This document shows positions 1 to 11,500 of a stretch of DNA of 64,000 nt, one piece after another. Position 1 is the stretch's first letter, and every line of letters begins with the position of its first letter. Source of the stretch: Ianthella basta (Eukaryota > Porifera > Demospongiae > Verongiida > Ianthellidae); NCBI GenBank assembly GCA_964019415.1, contig OZ025869.1, forward strand, positions 4,156,765 through 4,220,764, given 5' to 3'. The notes under the pieces were generated by a model. It had not been told where the DNA came from. It worked only from the letters and a program-made list of their open reading frames with translations, and ran no database searches. A program made the position numbers and the translations under genes.

Positions 1-392
1 ACAGCCTCATTTAGGGTTTGAAAATTGAACCAAAGGACTTCCTATTGTAAGTAAAGTTGCTGTATAGCAAGCATACTAGCATGTTACTTTAACGAACAAC
101 CTGTCTGCACGTGTATGGGCTGCTGTAGCGAGGATTCATAGGCTGTCTATCATATAATACTGCCTAAAAGCCTAAAAGGTGGCATGGGCACCACTGTTTA
201 TGCATGTGCAAAGACTTTGCCACAATAAAAAAAGTTTTTACTTTCTTCTGCTGGAGTTACATTCCTTCCCTGCCTTAGAGAAGACAATTGGCAACGCAGC
301 TTCTGGAAGCTTCCTTGCTATGGAAAATGGCTACATTTGTACTCGTAGTATGCAAAACATGAGACGATCAAAGTTGTACATGCACAAGTATT
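1..392. other. unannotated stretch
   Basis: I see no supported gene, repeat or hairpin here. The short open frames lack recognisable domains. Confidence 0.4.
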
Positions 393-791
393 TTAGAATG
401 AAGAACACAAAGTGTGCTGATTCATCTGAGTAATGTGTATCTTGACAGCCACATGAACACTTGTTTGCACACTTCCTTGTTGACATTGTCCATGCAGTTG
501 CCGAAATTTGGCTGCATCACAGTGCTGGTTGCCTTCCTTCTCAGTGTTGCATAACAAGCGTGGTAATTCCTCATCAGCAAATACACTAGATAGTATGTGC
601 ACATGATTAACAATTTCTGCAGAGAAACCCCCTTTGCAGACTACATGCTGTACAGCACTCACCAGTATTGCTCTGGAGAAGAGAACGGTCCTTCTTCGGC
701 TGTTTAGACTGCTGCAGTGTAACTGGTGGGGCATTTGCTCAACAAGGAGGGTGCAAGTTTCCCACCCATGGTGATTATTTCTCTGCTGCAC
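393..791 (-). pseudogene. uncharacterised reading frames, possible transposon-derived fragment
   Basis: Two overlapping minus-strand frames are open here. One contains a stretch reading NKEVCKQVFMWLSRY, which resembles a conserved block I associate with large uncharacterised sponge and cnidarian transposon-type proteins, in which an N-S/K-x-V-C-E/K-Q-x-F-x-W-L-S-R-Y block recurs. The other frame is rich in His and Cys but shows no spaced metal-binding pattern. Neither has a clear start context or flanking splice sites. The block could be chance. If real, this is a short decayed fragment rather than a working gene. Confidence 0.2.
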
Positions 792-1490
792 AGCTTCGCA
801 TTGTGCGCCTGCCCCAAATTCATCAATTACAGCTTGTGGCAGAGATGACTCGGGCTCCCATGTTATATATGTGAACAGATTGTGTTCCTTTGTTTACAAA
901 ATTCACATGGGTCTGAAAGGTGCTTATTACGTAGTGGGTCTGGATACATAGTTTAGGGTTCCTTCTCCCAACTAACTGTATGCTGCAGAATATATAAAAT
1001 TATATTGATGAATGTGAATAGCTATAAGACAATGTTATGTATGTAAACTTCCCAAATAGCAACAATCTGTGCTGCGACTCTGAATCTGAAACAAAATTGT
1101 TCTTTACTAAAATGTAGTTTTTGCCTAGCTCCTCTTGTACAGCTTTGGCGTTCCTGCGGTTCCTTTGTAGGACCCACTTAACAGGTCCCCATTGGACTCA
1201 CTTTTCAGCCCACTTCTGCTTTGCTTCTGATGCCTGCCAGCTGTGGTGGGGTGTTGAGTGGACTGCTTGCTTTCGGCGTTGCACGCCGAGCCTGCCCACA
1301 TTCATGTACTGTACCTGCTCAGCGTAGGCCTTGCCATCCTTTATGTAGATATATCGTAGGCCATACTTCAGGTTGTCCACATACTGAGCAATAGTGCTGC
1401 CATGGAGCTGCCTTCCTTTTAGACTTCTCACAAACTCCTCAGTTGCCAGGTAACTACTTGTCCTTTGGCGTCAATGCGGGACCCAGCAGG
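792..1490. other. unannotated stretch
   Basis: No supported feature. The open frames on either strand are short and compositionally ordinary. Confidence 0.4.
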
Positions 1491-1493
1491 CTG

Positions 1494-1634
1494 GTTGTCA
1501 CGTGAACCACAGAAACTCCGCCCCCCCCCAGTCACGTGAACAGGGTCCCCCTGGCCAACCGTCACGTGGGCCAGGAGACTCCGCCCACTCGTCACGTGGG
1601 TCCTGGAGGCTCCTCCCACCCTGTCACGTGCATG
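1494..1634. repeat. 30-bp minisatellite carrying five CACGTG E-box palindromes
   Basis: Five copies of GTCACGTG sit at 1497, 1531, 1561, 1591 and 1623. They are about 30 bp apart, and three of the units also share a CTCCGCCC or CTCCTCCC block. The array is therefore a degenerate tandem repeat. CACGTG is the binding core of bHLH-zip factors (Myc/Max/USF type), and CCGCCC is a GC-box core. A TATATAT run follows about 60 bp downstream (near 1693), so the array could act as an upstream promoter. No confident first exon was found after it. Confidence 0.6.
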
Positions 1635-1639
1635 CGTTC

Positions 1640-2954
1640 ATGCTTGGGTGAGCAACGGGAGGTACCTGCTGGGCCCTAACACAGGATCACAGTATATATC
1701 TTACTGGAGAGAACCTGTAACCTCTTGTCCCTCAACTGAACTAGGAGGGAGGGAAAGGACGGGACACACTTCAAGTCTCTGCCCACCGTGGCACTGACGT
1801 CCTTCCTGTCATTCAATACCACCATCACTGTTTGCAAAGGAAAATCAGTAACATAATAATAGAGTCACTAAAGCTACTGGACACACTGGACATACACACA
1901 CCACACACACACACACACACCCCGGCACACACACATACACCACAGATACAAATATGGATTCTGCAGTTGTATATGACCTGTTGAAACTGCCCATACCACT
2001 ATGCAAAGCCAACCAGTGTGGATGGATGGGACTGCATGGCTCCCTTGTTACCCACCACACTACTGACTTCACCTGGTGTGCATGGGTCAAAGCCACAGAA
2101 CAAGGCAGAACATTCCGTATTAGTTGACGTTACAAAAACAAGGAAATGGAGTCATTGATAAATAGTGCTTATCTTGATCTACGAATGCACATCACTGCTG
2201 ATTTCATGAGTTTAGTCAACATCTGGTACGTTCAGAGTTGGACATGTTCAAGGGAACATCAGCTGCTGATATATATATCAATAGTAGTATATACAATATA
2301 GGTATCTAGTAAGATGTGTGACTACATAATATACAGATATAGTGTCCATAAAATATATATACATACATTGACATTTCCAATAATAAACTGAATCAACTTG
2401 AAGACTTCTGAGTGACTATAGGTGGCAGTGTCTTTGTGTTTTGTTTTTTATTCCTCAGCCATGCTATTAGTAAACATGCTATCTGCCCATTGCAATTGAA
2501 TCGGCTAAAGTTGCTCTCGAAACACACACACACACACACACACAAAACAAAATGAACATTGCATGCATGCACTAAGCTTCATCCATCTCCTCCATATTCA
2601 GCTGAAGCAAGGAGCAGATCTGGTTGTTCTCTTTGTCCTCTTCTGCCAGGGCAAGTATCCTAGGTCCAACTTCCAGCCACTGCAGCTGCACTGACTTGAA
2701 TGTGGCATGTTACTGTGCTGCGACTCGATCAAACTCACTCTGGATCTAGATGAACAGAATATATATGTACATGCACGTTGTGCATGGCTTTCATGCATGT
2801 CATTATTTCATGCATGTACATAAAGGTAGCTTGTGCATATCCCACTGTCTCACCAAGCACTGACATTCATCGATACTGTGCATCTATAGTACAGAAATTC
2901 ATGAATTTGCATGCACATGAATGTCACTATTATGTTTAATGTGTATACTTACTT
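1640..2954. other. unannotated stretch with two short CA tracts
   Basis: It contains CA-rich tracts near 1893-1935 and 2523-2544, plus AT-rich sequence around 2270-2370. No gene was recognised. Confidence 0.4.
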
Positions 2955-3940
2955 GAGGAAATTTAGACAGAAATGGGATCCTGGGGTGCTGTGCATTAAG
3001 GAGGTTGTGGAGTGACCTGAGTTTCTCCAGTCCATGGGGCCAGATGACAAACGTGTCATCCACTTACCTAACCCATAGTTTAGGTTTGAGAGGTGCTGAT
3101 TGTAGAGCTGTCTCCTCCATGTGCTCCCAAGTACAGGTTGGCGATCACTGGGGACAAGAGTGAACCCATTGCTGCTCCATCCAGTTGCTCGTAGAACTCC
3201 TCTACTAGCTGAAAGTAGGTGGTCCTGAAGCAGAGGCTTGTCAGCTCAACAAATTTGTCAGTTGGGATGTTGGTACTCTCTGCCAGGGACTGATCATTGG
3301 TCAGCTTTTCTTCGACCACTTTTGGTGCAGCTTCGACTGGGACTTCCGTAAACAGGCTCTTGTCATCAAAGCTGACGAGTCTGTCTTCTGGTGTCATCTG
3401 TATGTCCTGTATCCTGCTCACAAACATGGTGTAGTTCATGACTGTGTCTGCAGCAGGCCCAGCTAGTGGGGTGAGGATGTGTGTCAGTTCTTTGGCGAGC
3501 TTGTAGGTTGGTGAGTTGATGGTTGACACAATGGGTCGCATGGGGGGTACCTTCTTTATGAATTTGGGTAGGCCATACATCTGTGGGGGAGTTGAGTAGG
3601 TGTTTTGGAGTCACCTAGTTGTGCACCTATGTGTCCTTGGGCATGTAGGGTTTTGAGGATGTTAGCTATCTTGTTCTCTCTGTTGACAGTGGGGCTTTTC
3701 TGGAGGATTTGATACTTGTCATCTTGGAGGGTCCTCTTCATCCTGGTGTAGTAGTCCTCCTTGTCTATCACAACTGTGGCCCTGCCCTTGTCTGTCGGGA
3801 CAATGACAATGTTCGAGTCATTTTTGAGGGCACAAAGACCGCTGCGTTGTCTGTAGGACATGTTGGCCTTGGGTGGCTTGGTGAACACAGACAAGCAGTG
3901 AAGAGTGGGAACACAAACAATGGAATTGTGGTTCATGTCC
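2955..3940 (-). mobile_element. Penelope-like retroelement, reverse transcriptase fragment
   Basis: Read on the minus strand, this piece matches the Penelope-like (PLE) reverse-transcriptase layout. In order it shows NDSNIVIVPTDKGRATVVID, then YGLPKFIKK, RPIVSTINSPTYKLAK, VSFDDKSLFTEVPV, EQLDGAAMGSLLSPVIANLY, and the V-D-D block of the catalytic YxDD motif with TFVIW. The order and spacing fit the fingers-palm part of PLE proteins. The copy lies in more than one frame with several breaks, and both the N-terminal part and the GIY-YIG endonuclease end are missing or unrecognisable. It is a dead, truncated copy. No terminal repeats or target duplication were identified. Confidence 0.8.
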
Positions 3941-4201
3941 AGGGACTCTTAACTACACAATTGATTGGAAAGGAGCCACAGTGGAGAAGAGAGTGAGCGG
4001 CTACTGGCAGAGAAGAACAGAGGAAGCTATTGAAATTGGAAGAACGAACCTTAACATGAACCTGGACGTCAAGAAGAGCATACTTATATTAGACAATGCA
4101 AGTTAGGTACATATTTAGATAATTATAAAGAAGAAATACATGCTACAGATTATGATTCTTACTTTTGCTGGTTCTTATAGATCGCAATCGCGATGCACTA
4201 C

Positions 4202-4510
4202 CTGAAGCTTATTTTTGGACTTTGCCACAAATGACTGAGGCAGGTCCACCCACTCCTCAAAGTCCTCATTGAACTTCTGAACTCTGAGGTCCGCTGGCTC
4301 CGCGTCCGCTAGATCCTTGAACAGTGTCTTTGTCAGCTCAATAATAGTGGGTGTGTCAGCGGTAGAGTCAGGGAGCAGTGCAGCCACTTGCTTTTCTCCA
4401 CTGTGAGATAATAAGATCTTCCTCTCCATACTACTTAGGTTATATAGGACGATGACAGTGCTCTGAGACTCCGAGACACACTGGCAACTTTCAACACGTA
4501 AATCTCTCAC
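4202..4510 (-). CDS. candidate first exon, uncharacterised protein with acidic FNEDFEEWVDL block
   Basis: An ATG at 4510 opens a 103-codon frame that can end in phase 0 at a splice donor (CTTCAG|GTAGTG, 4202). The C-terminal part reads VQKFNEDFEEWVDLPQ followed by a Lys-rich KSKNKLQ. This resembles a small ubiquitin-like/PB1-like block (F-D/N-E-D-F-x-x-W-V-D-L then K-x-K-L-x-V) that I associate with the N-termini of uncharacterised sponge proteins. No matching downstream exon was found on the minus strand. The Penelope-like fragment lies 260 bp away and may have interrupted the gene. A fortuitous open frame remains possible. Confidence 0.35.
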
Positions 4511-4519
4511 GTCGGGTTT

Positions 4520-5250
4520 CTCACCTGCTTGACGTCATGCAACCACCTATGGTGCAACAAACCCATTGGTCAAGTGCGGGAGTTAATTGCGTGACGTAAT
4601 ATCACACGTAGACTTACATTGTGTGCTTACTGAGTGCAGTTGTATGGCTATGACTATGGCTACTAAGTGAAAGTGTTTAATGTGTGACCAGGGGAGGAGG
4701 AGGGAGGGGCGGGGAGAGTGTGATGTATGAACTGTGACAAACAGAAGGTCCAGATGTGATGGCCTGATTTCTACCTTCAGGAACCAGTGTTCATCACATG
4801 CCCTTTGCAGAATCCAAGTCCACTGCACTTCAGTGTGAGTTGGATGAGGTGCAAGAAGAGCCCAGTAGACTAGCCCAGCAGGTGGGTGGTCAATTTTCAT
4901 GTGAAAGTGAGCCTCTTCTCTTTCTCTCATTGGAGGTCAGAGAGAAGCAGGGCTAAGTGTCGGTACTCAATTCCTAGGACTTCGATTCAGGTGCATTGCT
5001 GTCATCTCCATGCACTTGCAGATGTGCATAAGCTCTACCTGGTGCATAACATTTTAATGTATGGAAGTTGGATTGCATTTTTCAGGTTTTGAGACATCTA
5101 TCATCGCAATTGGAGAGGAATTTAAATGGTTTCCCTTTGTTATAATGATTGTAGGCATGACCCGGCTGAAGAAGTAAGGCCTTGTTCTGCAGCTGTTCAA
5201 CTGTTCTAGCTGAAGACAAGTCTCGTGGGCCAAACTGCTCACCATTCCCC
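4520..5250. other. unannotated stretch
   Basis: No supported gene. Several short frames overlap on the minus strand, with no recognisable domain. Confidence 0.35.
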
Positions 5251-5258
5251 CCCCCCTC

Positions 5259-5681
5259 CTAGAAGCATTGTAGTGGTCTGTCTTTGCTAGTTGAATTTGT
5301 AACATGTAGTTTTTCATCCCTTTGCAGTGGATGTGTAGCAAGAGCATCATGGAACAGGTCTACATACTGTTCTGCAGCTGGCTGGGCCCCAGTAGCCGCT
5401 TCTTGGCTTGCATGTGTGGTTACGGTGGCATTGGCCAAGAGCTCGCCCTCCTCTTCCCAAGCATCCTCCCTGGCGTAGTTGATGGCCTCCTGCCTATTGC
5501 CACCGATAACCAGCAGCTGGGGGGGAAGCTGCCACCTGAGAGCTGGACCATTCTGCTGCTGCTCCGGTGGCAACACCACAACTAACGGCCAGTGCAGGCG
5601 GCATACTGTACACGCAAAGACATGGCCCTGGATAGGCAGGAGGCCAAATCCACAGTTTTGGCACAGGAGAGGTTGTTCCAT
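5259..5681 (-). CDS. small zinc-ribbon protein, uncharacterised
   Basis: From the ATG at 5681 a frame of about 140 codons begins MEQPLLCQNCGFGLLP. It carries two C-x2-C pairs, CQNC and CTVC, 14 residues apart, which is a treble-clef or zinc-ribbon arrangement. The frame is open further upstream, but starting here puts the zinc ribbon at the N-terminus, as in the gene at 11501 (MENYQCPNCGYILCPHCG). The middle is Gln/Pro-rich, followed by an acidic Ala-rich part (REDAWEEEGELLANA). No DNA-binding or enzyme domain is evident. The stop at 5259 may lie in an intron, so the C-terminus is uncertain. It may belong with the 7200 and 11501 genes as a local family, an inference from layout only. Confidence 0.4.
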   Translation of the reverse strand: MEQPLLCQNCGFGLLPIQGHVFACTVCRLHWPLVVVLPPEQQQNGPALRWQLPPQLLVIGGNRQEAINYAREDAWEEEGELLANATVTTHASQEAATGAQPAAEQYVDLFHDALATHPLQRDEKLHVTNSTSKDRPLQCF

Positions 5682-5761
5682 GCTGGGTAAGCAGGACATT
5701 AGCCAGAAGTTCACTATATAGCTAAGCAGCTGGGCTATCCTAGACTGGCAGTTAATCAGCA

Positions 5762-7190
5762 CCCAGCACTGGTTGTCCTAGGCTGAATTTGGTGGCTGGA
5801 TTAGCTGTCTGTATTCTTGATGACCAGCCTGGAGAAGTAGTTGGCCTTTTGTGTGCATGTGTGGGGGGGGATGCAGAGCCCTAATTGAGATGTCTGCCAG
5901 GCCTTGCATTGCAACCTTTTGTGGCTTGTTATGTCTTGGTGCTCCCCTTCATGTAGCTGCCTGTTCTTTTGTTGGAGTGCAGGCCCCATGGCTGATGGCC
6001 AATTTACAGCCTCACCATTGGTGACTTGAATCAGGTGGCCACACCAGCTTGTTTGCCTTTATGCTTGTGTATCTGGAGAGATTAATCTAACCATGGAGAA
6101 GGATTGGTGAATATGCCCATTTGGCTACTGGTGTAGGCATCTATGGGCTTGGGCATGGGTCAGCATGATCCAGCATGTTCACATAGCTGAGATGGAGGAC
6201 CTATGTAGTGCAGAGGCAGGTTTTGGGAAACTGGCTAAAGTAGGTGTGTGTCACAGCGAGAGTGTGTTGTGAGTGAATGTGTGTGTGTATATGCCAGGTT
6301 ATAGTATTGCTGAGTACCTCTTTCCCTCTTTGTACAGGTACTTCTTTGATGTGCACAGTGTGAAATAGAGGGTGCCAAGTGGCAGTTACTTCAAGAGGGA
6401 GTTAGTAGCCTTAACTGGAACAGGAGTCAGAAACAAAGTGCGAGGTCAGATACATGCACAGTATGCATGGGAGAGAGTTAGTGGACTAGCAAGTGAGTGT
6501 CTGAATTGATGGTGAGTGCACAAACCTTTTCTGGGTAGAAAGCATGCTAGTATATCTTTGCTCCTCATGTAATGTGAGCCAGTGCAGAGGTAGTTTGTGG
6601 GAACATAGGCGAAGGCATGCACCAACTATGTAGGTGTGTGTCAGAGAGTGCATTGATTGTGAATGTGTGAAGATGTATGTGTGGGGAATGTTTATATGCA
6701 GGCTATAGTTGGCAGCGCTTTGCAAGCTGCCTAATTTTACGGTTTGCGCATGTATAGTGCATGTGGTGGACTTCATGGGTGTGCTAGTGTGTGTGCCCGC
6801 TTTTGTTTTGGAGAGAGCCATGGAGGACTGTATGTGAGTGCAAATATGGGAGAAGTGGCAATAGTAGTGTTGATATAGTGTATGAGTGTTATTTTGGGGT
6901 ATCATTGGCTTTGTATGGTGAAGGGGCAACTTCCTATGCCCTGCTGTTTGGCTAATGCACCAGGGGCAGGCACTTCTGCATGCCATGCAGTTGTTAAGTG
7001 CAGTGTGCAGATTGTGGTTGAGCTTGTAGAAGCATTAGCAAGGTACACATCAAACTCAAAACAGCTGTGCAATAAGATATAGCATTAGTATACAATGTAT
7101 GACTATTTCCTGCTGACTTGTACAACAACATAGATGTTCTCAAAACGAGTTCAAGTAAACACAGCAAGTAAACGTGTGAAAGTCCAGCCT
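5762..7190. other. unannotated stretch with a diverged direct repeat
   Basis: A diverged direct repeat is visible at about 6213-6300 and 6582-6710. Both copies run from GTGCAGAGG through TAGGTGTGTGTCA to GTGAATGTGTG. Otherwise I see GT-rich sequence without a supportable gene. Confidence 0.35.
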
Positions 7191-7199
7191 AGTCTAATG

Positions 7200-7819
7200 T
7201 TAGGTCATATAGATGTGATGTACAGTCAGGTCAATGAGTCCATTTGTTGCCTTCTTATGGCGCTTGGCCCTTGGTGCACGAACATTACTGTGACTATCGG
7301 GCTTCCTTGTAGCAGCATGTGCAGCTTTTGGTGGCTCAGGGTCAGTGGTGCTGTGCTGTGTGCTTAGAGGAGAGGCAGCACTGTCTTGGGGGCTAAGTGG
7401 TTGGCTAGAGTCCAACTGTGTACAGCGGATGGGGCTCCATGCGTCAAGTGAGCCATCTGCAAGTATGGTTGCCACATCATCTGTAGCTTGCCCAGGGTTA
7501 ATGGTGTAGTCCTGTGTGTTTTCAGCCGAGGCAGCACTGTCTTGGGGGCTAAGTGGTTGAGTAGACTCAAACTGTGTACAGCAGATGGGACTACATTGCT
7601 CGGCTGAACCATTGGCAACTACGGTTGTCTGGTAGTCTGGTAGTCATCGCTTTGTCCAGGGTTAATAGTGCCATCCTGTGTGTTCCAAGGTGAGGCAACA
7701 TTGTCTTGTGAGCTCAGTGCTTGCTTGCATTCCAACTGTGTACAGGAGATGGGGCTGAACGCCTCGAATGAACCATCTGCAAGTGCAGTTGCCAGCTCTG
7801 CATCACTATTTGTGCTCAT
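7200..7819 (-). CDS. three-repeat acidic protein with C-terminal SIM-like motif, frame broken by an 8-bp duplication
   Basis: The ATG at 7819 (context CAACCATGA) starts MSTNSDAELATALADGS. Three tandem repeats of about 50 residues follow, each with the pattern ADGS-x-EA-x-SPI-x-CTQLE, then QPLSPQDSAAS, then a NTQD-x-TINPGQ block (the last one degenerate). The tail holds a basic RAPRAKRHKK cluster, a likely nuclear signal, and NGLIDLT, which fits a SUMO-interaction motif. Between repeats 1 and 2, CTGGTAGT is present twice in tandem (7629-7636 and 7637-7644, + strand). This shifts the frame. With a single unit the repeat pattern would run straight through. It may be a polymorphism, an assembly slip or a real disabling change. 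Confidence 0.5.
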
Positions 7820-7824
7820 GGTTG

Positions 7825-8460
7825 CTTGTGGAAGTGCAGAATCAGGCAGGAGCTAAAATAGCTGCTGTCCTGGGTATGTGGTGCCCAGCTTTGATGAGGG
7901 TATCCACCTATTCTTTGTGTGCTGTTTTGTTGTTCACAGCTCTTTGTGCTTTGTGCTTGCTTGGCCACTCTTTGTGCTGAGCTGCACTACTCTAGGGAGT
8001 GAAATATTAGCATGATTCACTTGGCGCTGAGTTCTTAGCCTTCGCAGTTCGAGCGATTTTGCTAGGCGAAGCCTTTTCATAGCAGCCTGCTACACGCCGA
8101 TCGAGTCGTGGCCTCCATTGCCATGGCTGGCGAAACACTGGTAGTTGTGGGTGGGCGGTTGCCTGGTAATGCGTAGGTGCAGAATGCAATTATTACCCCC
8201 TAGTTCCGGGGGGTCTCTACACAAGCGGCGCATAGGCAATGTACCAGACCACTTTCCCCTGGAAAGCGGTCTGGCTACGCGAGACTAGAGCTGGCGTAGG
8301 GCCACAGGGAGTAGGTTCTTCTGTGTTCATGATTACCTAGCTAATGGTAAAGGCTTTAGCTAAACTGTTTGTGTTTTTAGGGAATGTAACAGACTATAAT
8401 TTTAGAATTGGATGAACAAGTGAGTCTCCAACTCAGCTGCGTGTATGTTGTGTGTGTGCC
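7825..8460. other. intergenic, holds a 31-bp hairpin from a CCAGACC-type MITE
   Basis: 8244-8274 forms a hairpin with 14-bp arms (CCAGACCACTTTCC paired with GGAAAGCGGTCTGG, one mismatch). It is followed by CTACGCGAGACTAG, the terminal sequence type of the hAT-like MITEs elsewhere in the window. No gene was recognised. Confidence 0.5.
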
Positions 8461-8467
8461 TGTGCAC

Positions 8468-8680
<213 letters not shown>

Positions 8681-8683
8681 GGG

Positions 8684-8920
8684 TCATTTGTATATTCAGG
8701 TGCGCTGCAGTAAAGAGGCCCAATCAGGCCGAAACAGTTCCCTGGGCTACCAGGAAACTGTCTGCAGCTCCTTACTGTATCCATTCAATGAATTGACCTT
8801 AATTCAACTATCCATTCTTCTCCACTGCAGCCATCACCCAAGTTCAAAGACTAGTGTGTGTGCACACCTTTGACCCCATGACCTTGACAGTGACAAGCAT
8901 TGTGTATGTGAGTGTATGAT
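8684..8920 (+). repeat. interspersed unit bounded by TG tracts, copy 1
   Basis: About 235 bp, reading from TCATTTGTATATTCAGGTGC to TGACAAGCATTGTGTATG. It lies exactly between the long TG run and a shorter one at 8926-8960. The same unit occurs in opposite orientation at 10640-10853, again between two CA/TG tracts. The repeated association makes the tracts part of the unit, as at the ends of some SINEs or MITEs. No coding potential and no A/B box were seen. Confidence 0.7.
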
Positions 8921-8922
8921 AG

Positions 8923-8962
<40 letters not shown>

Positions 8963-9415
8963 CCCTGGACACCAACCATGTTGGGCGCAGGAATACCAAT
9001 CTGTACATCTTCATCAAGCCCTGTTAATTAAAGAGCTAGTGTAGCCAGGAAGGGTTGGAGGAATGTACTCCTCCCCCATCCCCTCCTGACTCTGGCCATA
9101 GATAATGTACATTTTTTAATCCTTAGTAGCTATAGGTGGAGTGCACCCTATAAGCCCCCCCCAGACTCCTGGCTATGCCCATGTATAGTACACACTGAAT
9201 TCAGCAATAATTGAAATCAAATTTTCTCATACATACATTAAAATCAAAGTGATATATAGTGAAACTATAATGTAGTCCAGATGTGGTCAGTAAAATAAAT
9301 GGTGAAAATATTTCTTTATGTTGCACAAGTAACAATATAGTATACAATAAACACAGCTTGAAGCAGAAAAAGAATAAAGTCAGTAATAAGGCGAAAAGGG
9401 AGAATATCATCTACG
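8921..9415. other. unannotated stretch after a (GT)n tract
   Basis: It contains the (GT)n tract at 8926-8960 and AT-rich sequence. No supportable gene. Confidence 0.4.
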
Positions 9416-9419
9416 GTAA

Positions 9420-9890
9420 CGGTGGAAACGCCTTGCAGGTAGGTGGTGGGATGGTGCATAAGGTAAGGGTGGAGACATGAAATGCTGTAGGGTAGGGTGA
9501 GGATGTGGGGTGAGTTGGTGCGAAGTAGGATGAGGGTGTGGGATGAGATGAGTGTGTGGGATGTGGGGAGGGTGTGGGATGTGGGGAGGGTGTGTGATAA
9601 GGGTAGGGTGTGACTGGGGAGGGTGTGGGATAAGGCAAGGGATTGCTGTAAGGTGAGGTCATGGTTTGAGGTGAGGGTGTAGTGTGACTTGAACGTGTAG
9701 GTTGAGATGGAAGTAAGGTGATGGTGTAGGGGAGGGTGTGGGGTAAGGTGAGGGACAAGGGGATTGTGAGGAGTGCGACAAGGGTGTGCTGAAAGAGGTG
9801 CAATGTGAAGGAGTGGTGCAATGTGAGGGTGTGGTGTGAGGTGACAATGTGGTGTGAGGTGAGGGTGTGCCATTAGATGACAGCGGCACA
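9420..9890. repeat. G/T-rich strand-biased degenerate repeat
   Basis: The + strand is made of variants of GGGTGTGGGATG and GGTGAGGGTGTGG with very few C. The open frames it gives (Thr-Pro-Ser-His repeats on the minus strand) follow from composition. Many G-runs of 3-4 make quadruplex formation plausible. No exact period was found. Confidence 0.6.
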
Positions 9891-10380
9891 GCATCTTGTG
9901 CACTGCCACCTTTGGCTACCATGGCTAGGGCCACCTTTCTCAACCTTTGCAATAGGCTGGTTGATACAACCCTGCAAGTTGGAAACAAGAACATATGTTA
10001 GCAACAAGTCATGAGACAATGTTTAGAACAAGAAATATGGGGTCATTTTATCATTATAGGATATGAAGTGAGGACCTCTTTTCACTCACTTAAAAGACAT
10101 GCAAATAAGTAATCTATAGGAAGCAGGTTCAGTGCCATCTGCTTGTCAATAACACATAACGTACCTTGTATTGTTTCTCACTTTCTTCTTCGGACTCTGA
10201 CTCATCACTTTCTCTTTTGTGTAGGTCTGCTCACTATTTCCCATCTTGCTAAATAGGGAGTCTCACCACGCAACAAAACACGTGAACTGGCTGTCTAGCA
10301 CTATTTTTACTTATAAATACCCAAGGACTGAGCCCTGAGGGAGAGGGCAATTGAATTGCAGACTAGCCACTTCGGACTAG
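9891..10380. other. weak exon-like sequences, minus strand
   Basis: An ATG at 10244 opens 26 codons ending at a good donor (TACAAG|GTACGT, 10165), and an acceptor-like TTGCAG lies at 9972. The phases do not give a lasting open frame, so no gene is called. Confidence 0.25.
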
Positions 10381-10383
10381 CCA

Positions 10384-10385
<2 letters not shown>

Positions 10386-10420
<35 letters not shown>

Positions 10421-10542
10421 ACACACACACACACCATGAATGCACAGACACACACACACACACACACACACAATGAATGCGCACACACACACACACACCA
10501 TGAATGCACAGACACACACACACACACACACACACAATGAAT

Positions 10543-10591
<49 letters not shown>

Positions 10592-10640
10592 CGCACACGC
10601 ACACACACACACACACACACATACATACACACACAATGCT
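10386..10640. repeat. compound (CA)n array with a higher-order repeat
   Basis: CA runs are interrupted by CCATGAATGCACAGA and AATGAATGCG blocks. The pair of blocks plus CA runs repeats at a 64-bp period (10437-10500 and 10501-10564), so local unequal exchange has copied a compound unit. Confidence 0.85.
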
Positions 10641-10853
10641 TGTCACTATCATGGTCATGGGGTCAAAGGTGTGCACACACACTAGTCATTGAATGACTGC
10701 GGAGGAGAATGGATTGTTGAATTAAGGTCAATGTGTATGTACTCATTGAATGGATAAAGCAAGGAGCTGCAGACAGTTCCTGGTAGCCCAGGGAACTATT
10801 TTGGCCTAATTGGGCCTCTTCAGTGCTGCGCACCTGAATATGCAAATGGCCCA
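10640..10853 (-). repeat. interspersed unit bounded by CA tracts, copy 2 (inverted)
   Basis: This is the reverse-complement counterpart of 8684-8920. It includes the block around CTGCAGACAGTTCCTGGTAG and the GACCCCATGAC stretch. CA tracts bound it on both sides (to 10640 and from 10855). Confidence 0.7.
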
Positions 10854-10854
10854 A

Positions 10855-10857
10855 CAC

Positions 10858-10928
<71 letters not shown>
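10855..10928. repeat. (CA)n microsatellite
   Basis: A CA run of about 70 bp with one CG variation at its left end. Confidence 0.95.
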
Positions 10929-10931
<3 letters not shown>

Positions 10932-11500
10932 AGCCATGAGGTGCTTTCTAGGACAAGGCATCTACATGGAGAGGGTGATGGTAGCATTGGATGGTAGCAC
11001 CATCATCCTGCAGAGAAGAGATAGAATGGACTGTTCATATAGGTTAGAGTTACATGCACGTGTGTGTATGTACATGTGTATGTGTGTGAGCAGGGAGAGA
11101 ACGTTGTACCAACATGTTTACTACCAATGGGTCCTCATATAAAGTATGCTCCGAGAAAGTCTTGGACTCATCTAATGAAATACACAAGTATTGTCTGTTA
11201 GCATCTCTAGTACTAAAAATGCAGGCACTACATAAAGTATAGTCTACATTTACTAACAGAATACACAAAATGTGTATTCTATTAGTAAGTTCATGTACTG
11301 TCATGAACTGTGTATGCTCCTACAAACCACACTCAGCTCACACTCATAGTATAGCTGTGTGTGCTTTCAATACAAAATGTACTTGGTTGCTTAGCTACAT
11401 ATCAATAATATGCAAATGTTTTTCGTTAGCTGAATTTGAAATCTCTGTCACTATAAAAGAAATGTGCATCATTCACAGTAGCTGATGTACAGAACAACTT
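10929..11500. other. unannotated stretch
   Basis: No supported gene. It precedes the zinc-ribbon gene at 11501 and may hold its promoter, but no clear TATA or initiator element is seen. Confidence 0.35.

Noticed and set aside
5284-5721. Three overlapping + strand frames opposite the zinc-ribbon gene
   Set aside because: They have no domain. The minus strand has the C-x2-C pairs and a sensible start.
9316-9994. Thr/Ser/Pro/His-rich frames of up to 197 codons on the minus strand
   Set aside because: They follow from a G/T-rich degenerate repeat without C on the + strand. Codon use, starts and flanks give no sign of a gene.
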